From: Hymenobacter latericoloratus
Lineage (GTDB): Bacteria > Bacteroidota > Bacteroidia > Cytophagales > Hymenobacteraceae
NCBI RefSeq assembly: GCF_014199535.1
Contig: NZ_JACHNV010000005.1
Coordinates: forward strand, 186,001 to 250,000
Direction of reading: 5' to 3'
Length of the DNA stretch: 64,000 nucleotides
Every line of letters begins with the position of its first letter. Within the stretch, counting starts at the first letter, position 1. Below are positions 1-9,077 of the stretch, piece by piece. A model generated the notes under the pieces. That model was not told the DNA's origin. It made no database searches and saw only the letters and a list, made by a program, of their open reading frames with translations. A program made the position numbers and the translations under genes.

Positions 1-2341
1 CGCCGGGCTGGCGGCTTTGCTGACCTTACCCGCAGCAGCGCAGAACACCAACTCCGGTACCGACAAATTCGCCCAGCTGGAAACCCTGTTGCCGACTCCC
101 AACGCCTACCGCACCGCCTCGGGAGCACCCGGCAGCGAGTACTGGCAACAGCGCGCCGACTACAACATTCGGGTAAAGCTGGACGACGCGAAACAGTCGA
201 TTTCCGGCGACGAGGACATTACCTACACCAACCTCTCGCCCGACGTGCTGACCTATCTGTGGGTGCAGCTCGACCAGAACATTCTCGATAAAAACTCCAT
301 CACCACCGCCACCGAGGTCGGCCAGATTCAGCCGCGCATGTCGTTTCAGGCCCTGGACTACCTGCAGCGCAGCGAGTTTGACGGGGGGTTCAAGATTGCG
401 GAGGTGAAACTGAAGGGTGGCAAAGCTCTGCCCTACGTCATCAACCACACCATGATGCGCGTGGACCTGCCCACGCCCCTGCGGCCCAAGCAGGCCGTCA
501 CGTTCAGCATCAAGTGGGCCTACAACATCAACGACCAAACCAAAATCAACCAGCGCTCGGGCTACGAGTATTTCCCGGAGGACAAAAACTACCTCTACGA
601 AATTGCCCAGTTCTACCCCCGCATGGCGGTGTACTCCGATAACCAGGGCTGGCAGCACAAGCAGTTTCTGGGCAACGGCGAGTTTGCCCTACCCTTCGGT
701 GACTACCGCGTGAGCATTACGGCCCCCGCCGACCACGTAGTGGGCGCTACCGGCACGCTGCAGAACGCCTCGGAGGTCCTGACCTCAACCCAGCGCCAGC
801 GCCTGGAGCAAGCCAAAAACTCCCAGAAGCCCGTCCTGATTGTGTCGCCGCTGGAGGCGGAGCAGGCCGAGCAGAAGCGCGCCAAAGGCACCAAAACCTG
901 GACCTTTGCCGCCAAAAACGTGCGCGACTTTGCCTGGGCTTCCTCGCGCAAGTTTATCTGGGATGCCATGGGCATCAGGCAGAACGGCACGCCCGTAATG
1001 TGCATGAGCTACTACCCCAAGGAGGGCAACCCGCTCTGGGGCAAGTACTCCACGGAGGTGGTAGCCCACACCATCAAAACCTACTCGAAGTTTACCATTC
1101 CGTACCAGTACCCGGTGGCCATTTCGGTGCACGGGCCGGTGGGCGGCATGGAGTACCCCATGATATGCTTTAACGGGGGCCGCCCCGAGAAGGACGGCAC
1201 CTACTCGGCGGACCGGAAGTACGGCATGATTTCGGTGATTATCCACGAGGTAGGCCACAACTTCTTCCCCATGATTGTGAACTCCGACGAGCGGCAATGG
1301 TCGTGGATGGATGAGGGCCTGAACACCTTTGTGCAGTACCTCACGGAGCAGGAGTGGGAGCGAAACTACCCCTCGCGCCGGGGCGAACCGGCCAACATTG
1401 TGGCCTACATGCAGACCGATAAGAGCCTGCAGACGCCCATCATGACCAACTCCGAATCGGTGCTGCAGTTCGGCAACAACGCCTACGGCAAGCCCGCGAC
1501 GGGCCTAAATATTCTGCGCGAGACTATTATGGGCCGCCAGCTCTTCGATTATGCCTTCAAGGAGTACGCCACCCGCTGGGCCTACAAGCACCCTACCCCC
1601 GCCGACTTCTTCCGGACCATGGAAGACGCCTCGGGCGTGGACCTGGACTGGTTCTGGCGCGGCTGGTTCTACTCCGTGGAGCACACCGACCTGGCCATTG
1701 AGGGCGTAAAGTGGTACACAGTGGACTCCAAGAACCCCGAAATTGAGAATGCCCGCAAGCGGGAGCTAATCAACAAAGCGCCCCAGAGCATTTCGCAGCA
1801 GCGCAACCTCCAGGACATCAAGAAAACCCTGGTGGATGACAAGCCGGAGCTGAAGGATTTCTACAACAGCTACGACCCGCTCTCGACCACCGAGGCCGAT
1901 AAGCAGCGCTACCAGCAGCTGGTGAAAGGCCTCAGCCCCGAGCAGCAGCAGCGCCTGAATGCTGGCCTGAACTTCTACGAGGTGAGCCTGAAAAACCGCG
2001 GCGGCCTGACCATGCCCATCATCGTGCAGATGACCTACGAGGACGGCAAGCAGGAAATCATGAACATTCCGGCCGAAATCTGGCGTAAGAACAATGCCGA
2101 GGTGACCAAGGTGTTTATCACCGAAAAGCCCATCGTGAGCTTCGTGCTGGACCCCTTCCAGCAAACCGCCGACACGGACCTCTCCAACAACGCCTACCCC
2201 CAGCGCGCCCAGCCTTCGCGTTTTGAGGTGTTTGAGCAGCAGCAGCGCGCCCAGCCCAACCCCATGCAGCAGCAGTCGGCTCTGCAGCAGAAGGAGCAGA
2301 AGCCGGTGAATGGCGCTACCTCTACGGGCGGCACCAACTAA
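1..2341 (+). CDS. M1 family metallopeptidase (5' partial)
   Basis: Zinc aminopeptidase of the gluzincin M1 family. The frame is open to the left edge and the first visible residues (AGLAALLTLPAAAQ) are the end of a signal peptide, so the true start lies outside the window and the enzyme is exported. The zinc site is HEVGH at 1244-1258, followed after 18 residues by the third ligand Glu in DEG (1313-1315), exactly the M1 spacing. A GGMEYP segment about 30 residues upstream stands in for the GAMEN substrate-binding motif. The final ~70 residues are Gln/Pro-rich and low in complexity. About 775 residues are present. Family assignment is firm; substrate is unknown. Confidence 0.93.
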   Translation, partial: AGLAALLTLPAAAQNTNSGTDKFAQLETLLPTPNAYRTASGAPGSEYWQQRADYNIRVKLDDAKQSISGDEDITYTNLSPDVLTYLWVQLDQNILDKNSITTATEVGQIQPRMSFQALDYLQRSEFDGGFKIAEVKLKGGKALPYVINHTMMRVDLPTPLRPKQAVTFSIKWAYNINDQTKINQRSGYEYFPEDKNYLYEIAQFYPRMAVYSDNQGWQHKQFLGNGEFALPFGDYRVSITAPADHVVGATGTLQNASEVLTSTQRQRLEQAKNSQKPVLIVSPLEAEQAEQKRAKGTKTWTFAAKNVRDFAWASSRKFIWDAMGIRQNGTPVMCMSYYPKEGNPLWGKYSTEVVAHTIKTYSKFTIPYQYPVAISVHGPVGGMEYPMICFNGGRPEKDGTYSADRKYGMISVIIHEVGHNFFPMIVNSDERQWSWMDEGLNTFVQYLTEQEWERNYPSRRGEPANIVAYMQTDKSLQTPIMTNSESVLQFGNNAYGKPATGLNILRETIMGRQLFDYAFKEYATRWAYKHPTPADFFRTMEDASGVDLDWFWRGWFYSVEHTDLAIEGVKWYTVDSKNPEIENARKRELINKAPQSISQQRNLQDIKKTLVDDKPELKDFYNSYDPLSTTEADKQRYQQLVKGLSPEQQQRLNAGLNFYEVSLKNRGGLTMPIIVQMTYEDGKQEIMNIPAEIWRKNNAEVTKVFITEKPIVSFVLDPFQQTADTDLSNNAYPQRAQPSRFEVFEQQQRAQPNPMQQQSALQQKEQKPVNGATSTGGTN

Positions 2342-2364
2342 GCACACTCCGTTTACCACCACAC

Positions 2365-2399
2365 AAAACAGCCGGGCCCTATGGTCCGGCTGTTTTTTT
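2365..2399 (+). terminator. Rho-independent terminator
   Basis: An 11-bp stem (2365-2375 with 2386-2396) with a 10-nt loop is followed by a run of T. It lies 24 bp after the M1 peptidase stop and should end that transcript. Confidence 0.8.
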
Positions 2400-2519
2400 A
2401 TGTTTGCGCATCCTTCACCGGCAAGTGCTTCTCCTGATGGCCTTCCCCTGGGGTCGAGTTCAGAGGCGCCACATTATGCCCAGCTAATTCTGCCAGATAC
2501 CCCCAAAGCACCGTTCCGG

Positions 2520-2945
2520 ATGATTCCTGATTCTATAGGCGTTTCTGATGAGGATAACAACCGAATGCACGGTGTACTATGGGCCATGCTGGGATGGGTT
2601 ATCCTTTGCGTGGCCTTACTCTATGCGCTTGATAGGGTAATGTCTTCCGGAGAAGAGGAAAGGCACTTAAAACAGCGCGTGAGTACCGTAGTGGTGTCCA
2701 AGTACAAGCCAGCCGATCCGGACAGCTACGTGCTTTACCTACAACGGGGTAAAAGCATCATGCCGTTTGCCGTATTGAAGGGTGCTTTTGCCAGGTCGGA
2801 GGTTGGCGACAGTATTGTTAAGTTTCCGCGCTCTGCCACCTATTACCTGAAAAACAGGCGTACGGGCTCCTTGGGCAGGCTGAGTCCTGTATCTGATAGC
2901 CTGCCAGAGCCGGCTTTCGGGACTGATGGGCGGTTGAGCCACTGA
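2520..2945 (+). CDS. Hypothetical single-pass membrane protein
   Basis: Unrecognised 141-residue protein. One hydrophobic helix (about residues 17-39, GVLWAMLGWVILCVALLYAL) is followed by a charged stretch and a ~90-residue soluble domain, so it is probably a membrane-anchored protein with a C-terminal extracytoplasmic or cytoplasmic domain. The frame is open further upstream, and an alternative ATG at 2400 sits on the T-tail of the preceding terminator. I prefer ATG 2520 because it starts shortly before the membrane helix. Base composition is a little more AT-rich than the flanking genes. No function can be assigned. Confidence 0.6.
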   Translation: MIPDSIGVSDEDNNRMHGVLWAMLGWVILCVALLYALDRVMSSGEEERHLKQRVSTVVVSKYKPADPDSYVLYLQRGKSIMPFAVLKGAFARSEVGDSIVKFPRSATYYLKNRRTGSLGRLSPVSDSLPEPAFGTDGRLSH

Positions 2946-3006
2946 AAAGCTGACGGGTGCGCACTGCCGGCCCTGCACCACGTCCCGCACCCTAGTCCGG
3001 AAAACG

Positions 3007-3258
3007 TTAGGCAGTGGGCCAGTAGTCGCGGAGCAGGCCCTGCAAATGACTGACGGTAAGCAGGCTGGAGCGGAAGTGCAGCAAGGGCGTATCCACGTCG
3101 CCCACAATCACTTCGATTTCCGAGGAATCGGAGTACCACAAAATACTGATCAGGGCGTGGCCGAAGTCACGGCACACTACGCGCCCTTTGTTTTGCCAGG
3201 CTTTGGGGCACTCAATAGAATCGCGGAAGCCTAACTCCAGTAGTTCAGCTAGTTTCAT
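3007..3258 (-). CDS. Hypothetical protein, 83 aa
   Basis: Small soluble protein starting MKLAELLELGF and ending in DYWPTA. It has an alternating hydrophobic pattern (ALISILWYSD, IEVIVGDVD) typical of a small alpha/beta fold, and no signal peptide or membrane helix. The frame continues upstream of ATG 3258, but that extension is low-complexity and unlike coding sequence, so the internal ATG was chosen. It is divergent from the PH-domain gene at 3449 across about 190 bp that should hold both promoters. Family not recognised. Confidence 0.6.
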   Translation of the reverse strand: MKLAELLELGFRDSIECPKAWQNKGRVVCRDFGHALISILWYSDSSEIEVIVGDVDTPLLHFRSSLLTVSHLQGLLRDYWPTA

Positions 3259-3448
3259 GAACAAAAATACTCTGCGGAGAGGCAAAATTAGGGAGCAACT
3301 CGGTGTATCGCAAAAAAGCCGGGGCAGCCTGCTGGCAGCGCCGGGCGAGGGGTAGCTGAGCGGGGCTTGAGAGGACACTATTCGGGGTGGGCCAGAAGGC
3401 GTTTTCTTGTTAGCTTGAGGCATCTTCCACCTCAACCTTCCTACCCCT

Positions 3449-3823
3449 ATGGGACTTCTTGATGCCCTCTTGGGCAACGCGGCCGAAACCGATGCCCAGG
3501 AAATTCAACTCGAACTAAGCCAGCTGCTGGCCCCCGGCGAGGTGGTGCGCAACGCCTACGCCGTTATCCGCGACCTGCTGGTGTTTACCAGTAAGCGCCT
3601 GATTCTGGTAGACAAGCAGGGCGTTACGGGCAAGAAGCGCGAGTACCTGAGCATCCCGTACCGCAGCATCGAGCGGTTTTCGATGGAAACCACCGGCCAC
3701 TTCGACCTGGACGCGGAAATAAAAATCTGGGTGCGGGGCCAGACGGAGCCCATCAGCAAGAACTTCCGCAACGACAAAAACATCCACGACGTGTACCGGG
3801 CCCTGAGCGAGTTTGCGCTGTAG
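3449..3823 (+). CDS. PH domain-containing protein (bacterial PH / YokE-like)
   Basis: A 124-residue cytoplasmic protein made almost entirely of one bacterial pleckstrin-homology-like domain. It has a short helical lead (residues 1-30, LLAPGEVV), then the beta-strand series LLVFTSKRLILVD, YLSIPYRSIERFSM, AEIKIWV, and a C-terminal helix (NIHDVYRALSEF). The TSKRLILVD...IPYRSI pattern is the hallmark of the bPH family. Ligand and partner are unknown. The start ATG immediately follows a CCTACCCCT string that recurs before other starts in the window. It probably has its own promoter in the divergent spacer upstream. Confidence 0.85.
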   Translation: MGLLDALLGNAAETDAQEIQLELSQLLAPGEVVRNAYAVIRDLLVFTSKRLILVDKQGVTGKKREYLSIPYRSIERFSMETTGHFDLDAEIKIWVRGQTEPISKNFRNDKNIHDVYRALSEFAL

Positions 3824-3900
3824 CGGGAGGTAGGCAGGTAGCGGCATGCAACCATCTGGCCGGCAGGCAGCTCCTGGTAGTAACGTTTACTTCCTACCCC

Positions 3901-4284
3901 ATGATGCGTCCGTTACGCTCTATAACCTTGGCCAGCCTGCTGCTGCTAGGTCTGCTGGTTAGCTGTCAGATTGATGAAGAGGCCCAGGAGCCTGATTTGA
4001 GCTGTGTTTCGGTGCGCGTGCTCGGGCTCAGTTGCAATGGCATGCTCCTGCAGCTAGACGAGAATGTGAACATCGGCAGCTCCATTATGTACCGCGACAC
4101 GTTGCGCACACACGTAGTTGGCACCTACTCTGAGTTGCCGGTTGGGGCCGAGCCGGGCCGGAAGTTTACCCTTGCCCTGCGTACTCCCACGGCTCAGGAA
4201 GCTACTTCGCGCCCCTGCCTGGCTATTTATCAGAGCTTTGATGTGCCCCAGATGGTAGCAGAATCTGCCCGCTGCAGCAAATAA
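3901..4284 (+). CDS. Putative lipoprotein
   Basis: 127-residue hypothetical lipoprotein. The N-terminus has two basic residues, a hydrophobic core (LASLLLLGLL) and a lipobox ending in Cys at about residue 22 (LLVSC), so it should be lipidated and anchored on the outer face of a membrane. The mature part has several further cysteines (SCVSVRV, GLSCNG, RPCLAIY, ARCSK) that could form disulfides after export. No family recognised. It converges on the S9 peptidase gene, with a perfect hairpin between them. Confidence 0.7.
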   Translation: MMRPLRSITLASLLLLGLLVSCQIDEEAQEPDLSCVSVRVLGLSCNGMLLQLDENVNIGSSIMYRDTLRTHVVGTYSELPVGAEPGRKFTLALRTPTAQEATSRPCLAIYQSFDVPQMVAESARCSK

Positions 4285-4303
4285 ACCCGTAACTAACACA
4301 GAT

Positions 4304-4342
4304 GCAACAAGGCCCGTAGCGCTGTGCTACGGGCCTTGTTGC
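4304..4342. terminator. Bidirectional terminator-like hairpin
   Basis: Perfect 17-bp inverted repeat (4304-4320 with 4326-4342) with a 5-nt loop between two convergent genes. The outer ends are AC/GT-rich (GCAACAA...TTGTTGC) rather than a pure T run, but position and symmetry fit a shared terminator. Confidence 0.75.
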
Positions 4343-4360
4343 TAGTTCCGCCGGTTACGC

Positions 4361-6400
4361 TTAGCGGCCGCCGACGGTGGCAGCTCCCGACTTCAGGTAC
4401 TTGTCGTACCAAGCCAGGTACCGGTCGTAGCGTTCCTTCACGTAGCTGGGCTTGCTGATGCCGTGGAACTGACCGGGGTAAATGATAAGCTGGGTGGGCA
4501 CTTTCCGGCTTTGCAGGGCCTGGTACATCTGCTCGGTGTTGAGCAGGGGCACGTTGAAGTCCTTCTCGCCGCAGAGAAACAGCGTGGGCGTGTTGATCTG
4601 GCCGGCGTGAAAGAAGGGGTAGGAAATGCGCATCCACACGTCGGGGTGCTCCCAGGGCGTGCCCAGCTCGGTTTCGTAGTCACGGATGTACTGGTCGGTG
4701 CCGTAGCCGGCCAGCACGTTGGCAATGCCGGCCCCGCTGGTAGCGGCCTTAAAACGCGGGTCGCGGGCAATGAGGTGGTCGGTGAGGATGCCGCCGTAGC
4801 TCCAGCCGCCCACCCCCAGGCGGGCCGGGTCGGCCAGGCCCTGCTGCACGGCGTAGTCCACCACGGCCAGGGCATCCTCGGAGTCCTTGTTACCCCAGTC
4901 GGCATAAATGGCCCGGCAGTATTCCAGGCCCCGGCCCGAGCTGCCGCGAGGATTGCCGGCCACAACGGCGTAGCCGTGGGCTGCCAGCACCTGCCACTCC
5001 GGCGCGAAGCCGTAAGCAAACTGCGACACCGGCCCGCCGTGAATCCGGAGCACCGTGGGGTACTTCTGGCCCGCCTGGTAGCCCACCGGCTTCACCATAA
5101 ACCCGCTGACCAGGGTGCCATCTTTGCTTTTGACCTGCAAAGGTTCCACGGCGCCCAGCTGCACGGTTTTCAGCCAGGCGTCATTCTGTTTAGAAAGCGG
5201 GCGCAGGCTTTTCTTCTCGAAGGCAAACACTTCTTTCGGCTGCAGCGGCTCGCTGTTTACTACCACTACCTGCCCTTTCGGACCCAGCTCAAATTCCGTG
5301 ATTTCGCGCTTCCCGTCCAGCACCCGCTCTACCTTGCCGCCGGTAGCCGGCACCCGAGCCAGCACCTGGGCGCGGTCGTCTTCGAGCAGAAAGTAAAGGT
5401 GCTTGCCATCTTTAGACCACTGTGGCTTGAGGGTGTTGCGGTCCAGGCCCTGGGTGAGCAGGCGGGGCGTGCCGCCGGTGGCCGGCACCACGGCCAGCTG
5501 GTGCAGGCCGTACACCAGTTGCTCCTTGGGGGCGCCCTCCACAAAGGCTATCCACTTGCCATCGGGGCTCCAGGCGGGGCGGCCGCTCCAGTTGCTGGGG
5601 GCGCTGTCGGCCACGTCGGTGGTGGTGAGCTGCCGCGGCTGGGCGCCGGGGGTAGCCTCTATGGCGTATAGGTCGAAGTTATCGTGGCGGTCGGGGTCCT
5701 CGCCACGCTTGCTCACGAACACCAGCTGCCGGCTATCGGGGCTCCAGGCGGGGGCGTGCTCGTCGTAGCGGCCGGGTGTGAGGTTGGTCAGCTTGCGCGT
5801 GGCCACCTCGAAGACGTAGAGGTGCTGGCGCTGCTTATTGAGGTAACCGTCCACATCCTGCTTAAACTGAAACCGGTTGATGACGATTACCGGCGGCGTT
5901 TTCTTTTTGGCTTTCTGCGCCAGCGTGAGCGAGTCGGGGTCGGCGTCGCGGATGATGAGGGCGAGGCGCTTGCCATCCGGGGCCCACACGTAATCCTGCA
6001 CGCTGCCTTTCAGCTTGGTTACTTTCTCGGCCTCGCCGCCGTTGCGGTTCAGCAGCCAAAGCTGGGCCTTGCCTTCCTCCCCCTCACTGCGGCTCGAGAG
6101 GAAGCTTAGGTAAGTACCATCGGGCGAGAAGCGCGGAGCGGTTTCGTTGTCGGGGCTGGTGGTTACGCGCAGGTTCTGGCGGCCGTCGTAGCGGGCCATC
6201 CACACGTCGGCGTTGTTTTTGTCGGCGGCCGTATCGGCTTGGCTGACCACGTAGGTAACCCACTGCCCATCGGGCGAGAAGTGAGCATCTTTTACATCGC
6301 GCAGCTGCTGCAGGTCGCGGGCCGTGAGTGGGTGCGGGGCGGTTTGGGCCGCCAGCGCCGTGGGAGCCAGCACCCCGAGCAGGAGGAACAGCTTTTTCAT
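4361..6400 (-). CDS. S9 family peptidase (prolyl oligopeptidase-like)
   Basis: Exported serine peptidase of 679 residues. Signal peptide MKKLFLLLGVLAPTALAAQ; ATG 6400 was chosen because it opens this peptide, the upstream extension being unlike coding sequence. Residues ~25-400 contain repeated DG-x-W/SPDG-x motifs of a PD40/WD40-like beta-propeller (FSPDGQWV, WSPDSRQLV, WSPDGKWIA). The C-terminal ~250 residues are an alpha/beta hydrolase. The triad can be placed as Ser534 (GGWSYGG), Asp614 (CGEKDFN) and His646 (GQFHGIS). The family cleaves short or N-acylated peptides; the precise substrate is not visible. It stands alone on the minus strand. Confidence 0.93.
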   Translation of the reverse strand: MKKLFLLLGVLAPTALAAQTAPHPLTARDLQQLRDVKDAHFSPDGQWVTYVVSQADTAADKNNADVWMARYDGRQNLRVTTSPDNETAPRFSPDGTYLSFLSSRSEGEEGKAQLWLLNRNGGEAEKVTKLKGSVQDYVWAPDGKRLALIIRDADPDSLTLAQKAKKKTPPVIVINRFQFKQDVDGYLNKQRQHLYVFEVATRKLTNLTPGRYDEHAPAWSPDSRQLVFVSKRGEDPDRHDNFDLYAIEATPGAQPRQLTTTDVADSAPSNWSGRPAWSPDGKWIAFVEGAPKEQLVYGLHQLAVVPATGGTPRLLTQGLDRNTLKPQWSKDGKHLYFLLEDDRAQVLARVPATGGKVERVLDGKREITEFELGPKGQVVVVNSEPLQPKEVFAFEKKSLRPLSKQNDAWLKTVQLGAVEPLQVKSKDGTLVSGFMVKPVGYQAGQKYPTVLRIHGGPVSQFAYGFAPEWQVLAAHGYAVVAGNPRGSSGRGLEYCRAIYADWGNKDSEDALAVVDYAVQQGLADPARLGVGGWSYGGILTDHLIARDPRFKAATSGAGIANVLAGYGTDQYIRDYETELGTPWEHPDVWMRISYPFFHAGQINTPTLFLCGEKDFNVPLLNTEQMYQALQSRKVPTQLIIYPGQFHGISKPSYVKERYDRYLAWYDKYLKSGAATVGGR

Positions 6401-6573
6401 GAAGGCAGAGGAAAGGAACGGCAACAAGGACAGCGCGCCACCACAGGAGGTTGCGCCCATCGTTCCAGGGCAAGATACCAGACCGCCAGCACCTACCCCA
6501 CCAACGAGGTATACTAAAGAACCCCGCCCGACGGGGCAGGGTCTTCAGTTGGTTGCCGAGATGCCGCGTTGGG

Positions 6574-7956
6574 CTACCCCCCTACCACGGCCGCATTGGG
6601 CGCGGGCACTGGGGGGTTGTACTCCGGGGTAGAGGCGTTCTGCTGGGCGTTGGTTTTGCCTTTGTCGTCCTTGAAATCGTGGCGCTTGTAGGGCCGGATG
6701 ATGAGGCGCAGGGCCTTATCGGAGCTGAAGTAGCTGATGGCCCAGCTCACCAGCGTAACGGCTTTGTTACGGAAGCCCACCAGCGTCATCAGGTGCACGA
6801 ACAGCCAGGTCAGCCAGCCCAGGAAGCCGCCGAAGTGCCGGTCGCCGGGCAGGTCCACCACGGCGCGGTTGCGACCCACAATAGCCATGCTGCCTTTATT
6901 GAAGTATTTGAAGGGCTGCAAGGCCTCGCCGGCCAGCAGGCGCTTGAAATTGGCTGCCAGCTGCTCAGCCTGCTGAATGGCTACCGGGGCCAGCATGGGG
7001 TAGCCGCGCGGCATTTCCTCGGTTACCAGGTTGGCCACGTCCCCAATGGCGTACACGTTCCGGCTGCCCATTACCCGGTTTATAGTATCCACGTTGATGC
7101 GCTTGTTTTTCGCAACTACCTCGGCGGGCAGCCCCTCCACGGCGGCCCCGTTCACGCCAGCGGCCCAAATCAGGTTTTCCGTGCGCAGAAACTCCGTGTC
7201 AGAATAGTACAGCTTGCCGTCCTCGAAGCGGGCGGCTTTGGTATTCAGGCGGATATGGATGCCCATTTCCTCCAGGTAGGCTTTGGCCTTGTCCTGGGCG
7301 TACTTCGACATGGGCCCCAGCACCTCCCCGCCCGACTCCACCAGATAGATTTCCATCTGCTTGAGGTCCAGCTCGGGGTAGTCCTGGGGTAGCACGTCCT
7401 TGCGCATTTCGGCCAGAGAGCCGCAGATTTCCACACCCGTGGGGCCGCCGCCTACCACTACCACGTTCATCAGGGCCTGGCGCTGCACGGGATTCTCACA
7501 GAGCAGGGCTTTCTCGAAGTTCTGGAACAGGTAGCTGCGCAGGTTCAGGGCGTTAGGCACGCTCTTGATCTGCATGGCGTTGCGCTCAATACTTTCCAGC
7601 CCGAAGTAATTAGTGAGGGAGCCGGTGGCAATAACCAGGTGGTCGTAGCGGATTTCGCCGATGTTGGTTATCAGGGTGTTGCGCGCGTGGTCAACCTGCT
7701 GCACATCGGCCATGCGGAAAAAGAAATTCGGCTGGCCGGCAAAAATCTTGCGGATGGGGTAGGCAATGCTGTCGGCCTCCAGGGCGCCGGTGGCTACCTG
7801 ATAGAGCAGGGGCTGAAAGTTGTGGTAGTTGTTCCGGTCGATGACGACTACCTGCACGGGCGCATCGGCCAGGTCTTTGGCCAGCCGCAGCCCCGCGAAG
7901 CCGCAGCCAATAATAACGATGCGCGGCTGGGTGGTAACCGGAAGGTTGGTATCCAT
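6574..7956 (-). CDS. ndh: Type II NADH:quinone oxidoreductase (NDH-2)
   Basis: Single-subunit FAD flavoprotein passing electrons from NADH to menaquinone without pumping protons. The 460 residues show two Rossmann folds: an FAD-binding GCGFAG (residues 17-22) with downstream IDRNNYHNFQPLLYQ, and an NADH-binding VVVVGGGPTG near residue 170. YAIGDVAN near residue 310 is the second FAD motif. The C-terminal ~90 residues are amphipathic and hydrophobic (FLGWLTWLFVHLMTLVGF), as expected for monotopic membrane attachment. ATG 7956 puts the FAD motif at the usual distance from the N-terminus. It offers a non-coupled alternative to the complex I encoded 8 kb away. Confidence 0.93.
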   Translation of the reverse strand: MDTNLPVTTQPRIVIIGCGFAGLRLAKDLADAPVQVVVIDRNNYHNFQPLLYQVATGALEADSIAYPIRKIFAGQPNFFFRMADVQQVDHARNTLITNIGEIRYDHLVIATGSLTNYFGLESIERNAMQIKSVPNALNLRSYLFQNFEKALLCENPVQRQALMNVVVVGGGPTGVEICGSLAEMRKDVLPQDYPELDLKQMEIYLVESGGEVLGPMSKYAQDKAKAYLEEMGIHIRLNTKAARFEDGKLYYSDTEFLRTENLIWAAGVNGAAVEGLPAEVVAKNKRINVDTINRVMGSRNVYAIGDVANLVTEEMPRGYPMLAPVAIQQAEQLAANFKRLLAGEALQPFKYFNKGSMAIVGRNRAVVDLPGDRHFGGFLGWLTWLFVHLMTLVGFRNKAVTLVSWAISYFSSDKALRLIIRPYKRHDFKDDKGKTNAQQNASTPEYNPPVPAPNAAVVGG

Positions 7957-8073
7957 ACCTGATACAGAATAATGTCGGCGTAAGCATACGACGAACTCCG
8001 GCAAAAGCGCCAAAATCCTGTACCGAAAACGACCGGCTTAGGTTGTGAAGTGGTGAAGTAGTGAATAAGTAAA

Positions 8074-8231
8074 GTGTCATGGCGAGCGGAGCGACGCCAT
8101 CCGTCCTCTCCTCTGTGACAAGTCTAATCAACAGACAAGCCCCTGACGCTCGCACAGTCGTCAAGGGCTTGTCACGTTTCAGGGGGTAGGGCGTTGGGCA
8201 GGACGGATGGCTTCGTGCCTCGCCATGACAC
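8074..8231. repeat. REP-like nested inverted repeat
   Basis: The outer arms (8074-8106 with ~8201-8231) begin GTGTCATGGCGAG and end in GCCATCCGTCC, matching with a few gaps. An inner 15-bp hairpin (8134-8148 with 8159-8173) has one mismatch. The ends resemble the elements at 21398 and 22544. It fills most of the 312-bp gap between two minus-strand genes and no ORF is evident in it. GGTGA-rich tracts flank both sides. Confidence 0.75.
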
Positions 8232-8268
8232 CTGTCACCTATCACCGTTTACCACCTCACCGTATCAC

Positions 8269-8961
8269 TTAATAATCCGTCCCTTCTTTCTTCTTGAACT
8301 CTCCGTCCTTGACCTGCTTGATGAGCTGCAGCCAGCTGAAGGGGTTGAGCAAGGGGTTGTTGGTGGCGGGCGTGGGGCCCATGCCCATGCGGCGCTGCTG
8401 GTCGTACTGCTGGTTTTGCAGGGTTTGGCGGTAGTTGCCCATGCTGGTCACGGGCAGGGTGTTGAACATGCGGCGCATTACCTGCTCATTGAGCTTTTCG
8501 GCGGCGGTCCGGTCACTTTCGGCCGGGGCCCTCATGGCCAGAAAGGCTTCCTTGAAGGCTTTTTCGGTGGCATAGGGAAACACCCGCACCTCGGGCAGCA
8601 CGGTAGCGTCTTCCTTTAGCTGCACAATCACGGAGTAGCTTTGGCGAGGGTAGTTGGCCGGAATTACCACGTACTGGTTGCGGTAGCCCAGGCTTCTGAT
8701 GACAATACTGTCGCCGGCCAGCACCGGGATGGAAAAGTAACCGTAGGCATTGGTGGCAGTGCCGCGCCCGGCCTTGGGCACGAACACGGCCGCGCCGGGC
8801 ACGCCCAGCAGCGAGTCGCCGGAGGCCACGATGCCGGTAAACTGCACCACCGGGCGCTGGCCCTGCGCCCGCGCACGGCCGGGCACCAGCAGCAGGGCTA
8901 CCAGCACGAGCCCGAGCAAGGCGGGCAGGAAAGAAAGACGAATTCGGGCCACTGGGAGCAT
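8269..8961 (-). CDS. Carboxypeptidase-like regulatory domain protein
   Basis: Secreted protein of ~230 residues. A signal peptide (LSFLPALLGLVLVALLLV...ARAQ) is followed by a CarboxypepD_reg-like beta-sandwich (FTGIVASGDSLLGVPGAAVFV, GTATNAYGYFSIPV, SIVIRSLGYR), the domain that begins many Bacteroidota outer-membrane receptors. The last ~100 residues are polar, helical and Gln/Met-rich, without a TonB barrel. Stand-alone proteins of this type are common in Bacteroidota; their role is unclear. ATG 8961 gives a compact signal peptide; ATG 8982 would add seven residues. Confidence 0.8.
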   Translation of the reverse strand: MLPVARIRLSFLPALLGLVLVALLLVPGRARAQGQRPVVQFTGIVASGDSLLGVPGAAVFVPKAGRGTATNAYGYFSIPVLAGDSIVIRSLGYRNQYVVIPANYPRQSYSVIVQLKEDATVLPEVRVFPYATEKAFKEAFLAMRAPAESDRTAAEKLNEQVMRRMFNTLPVTSMGNYRQTLQNQQYDQQRRMGMGPTPATNNPLLNPFSWLQLIKQVKDGEFKKKEGTDY

Positions 8962-9077
8962 ACAAGGCATTACAGGCGACAAAGATACGGCACTTTCGGG
9001 GGCCGCTGGCGGGTTTAAGGTAAATTCGGGCCCGCTGGGTTTGGTTCAGGTTTTTGTATTTCTGCTTTCGTCTATAG

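Noticed and set aside
26..658. Long minus-strand open frame inside the M1 peptidase gene
   Set aside because: Shadow of the real gene in GC-rich DNA; no recognisable motifs and low-complexity composition. The same holds for the many antisense frames over nuo, aspS, pruA and S9 peptidase genes.
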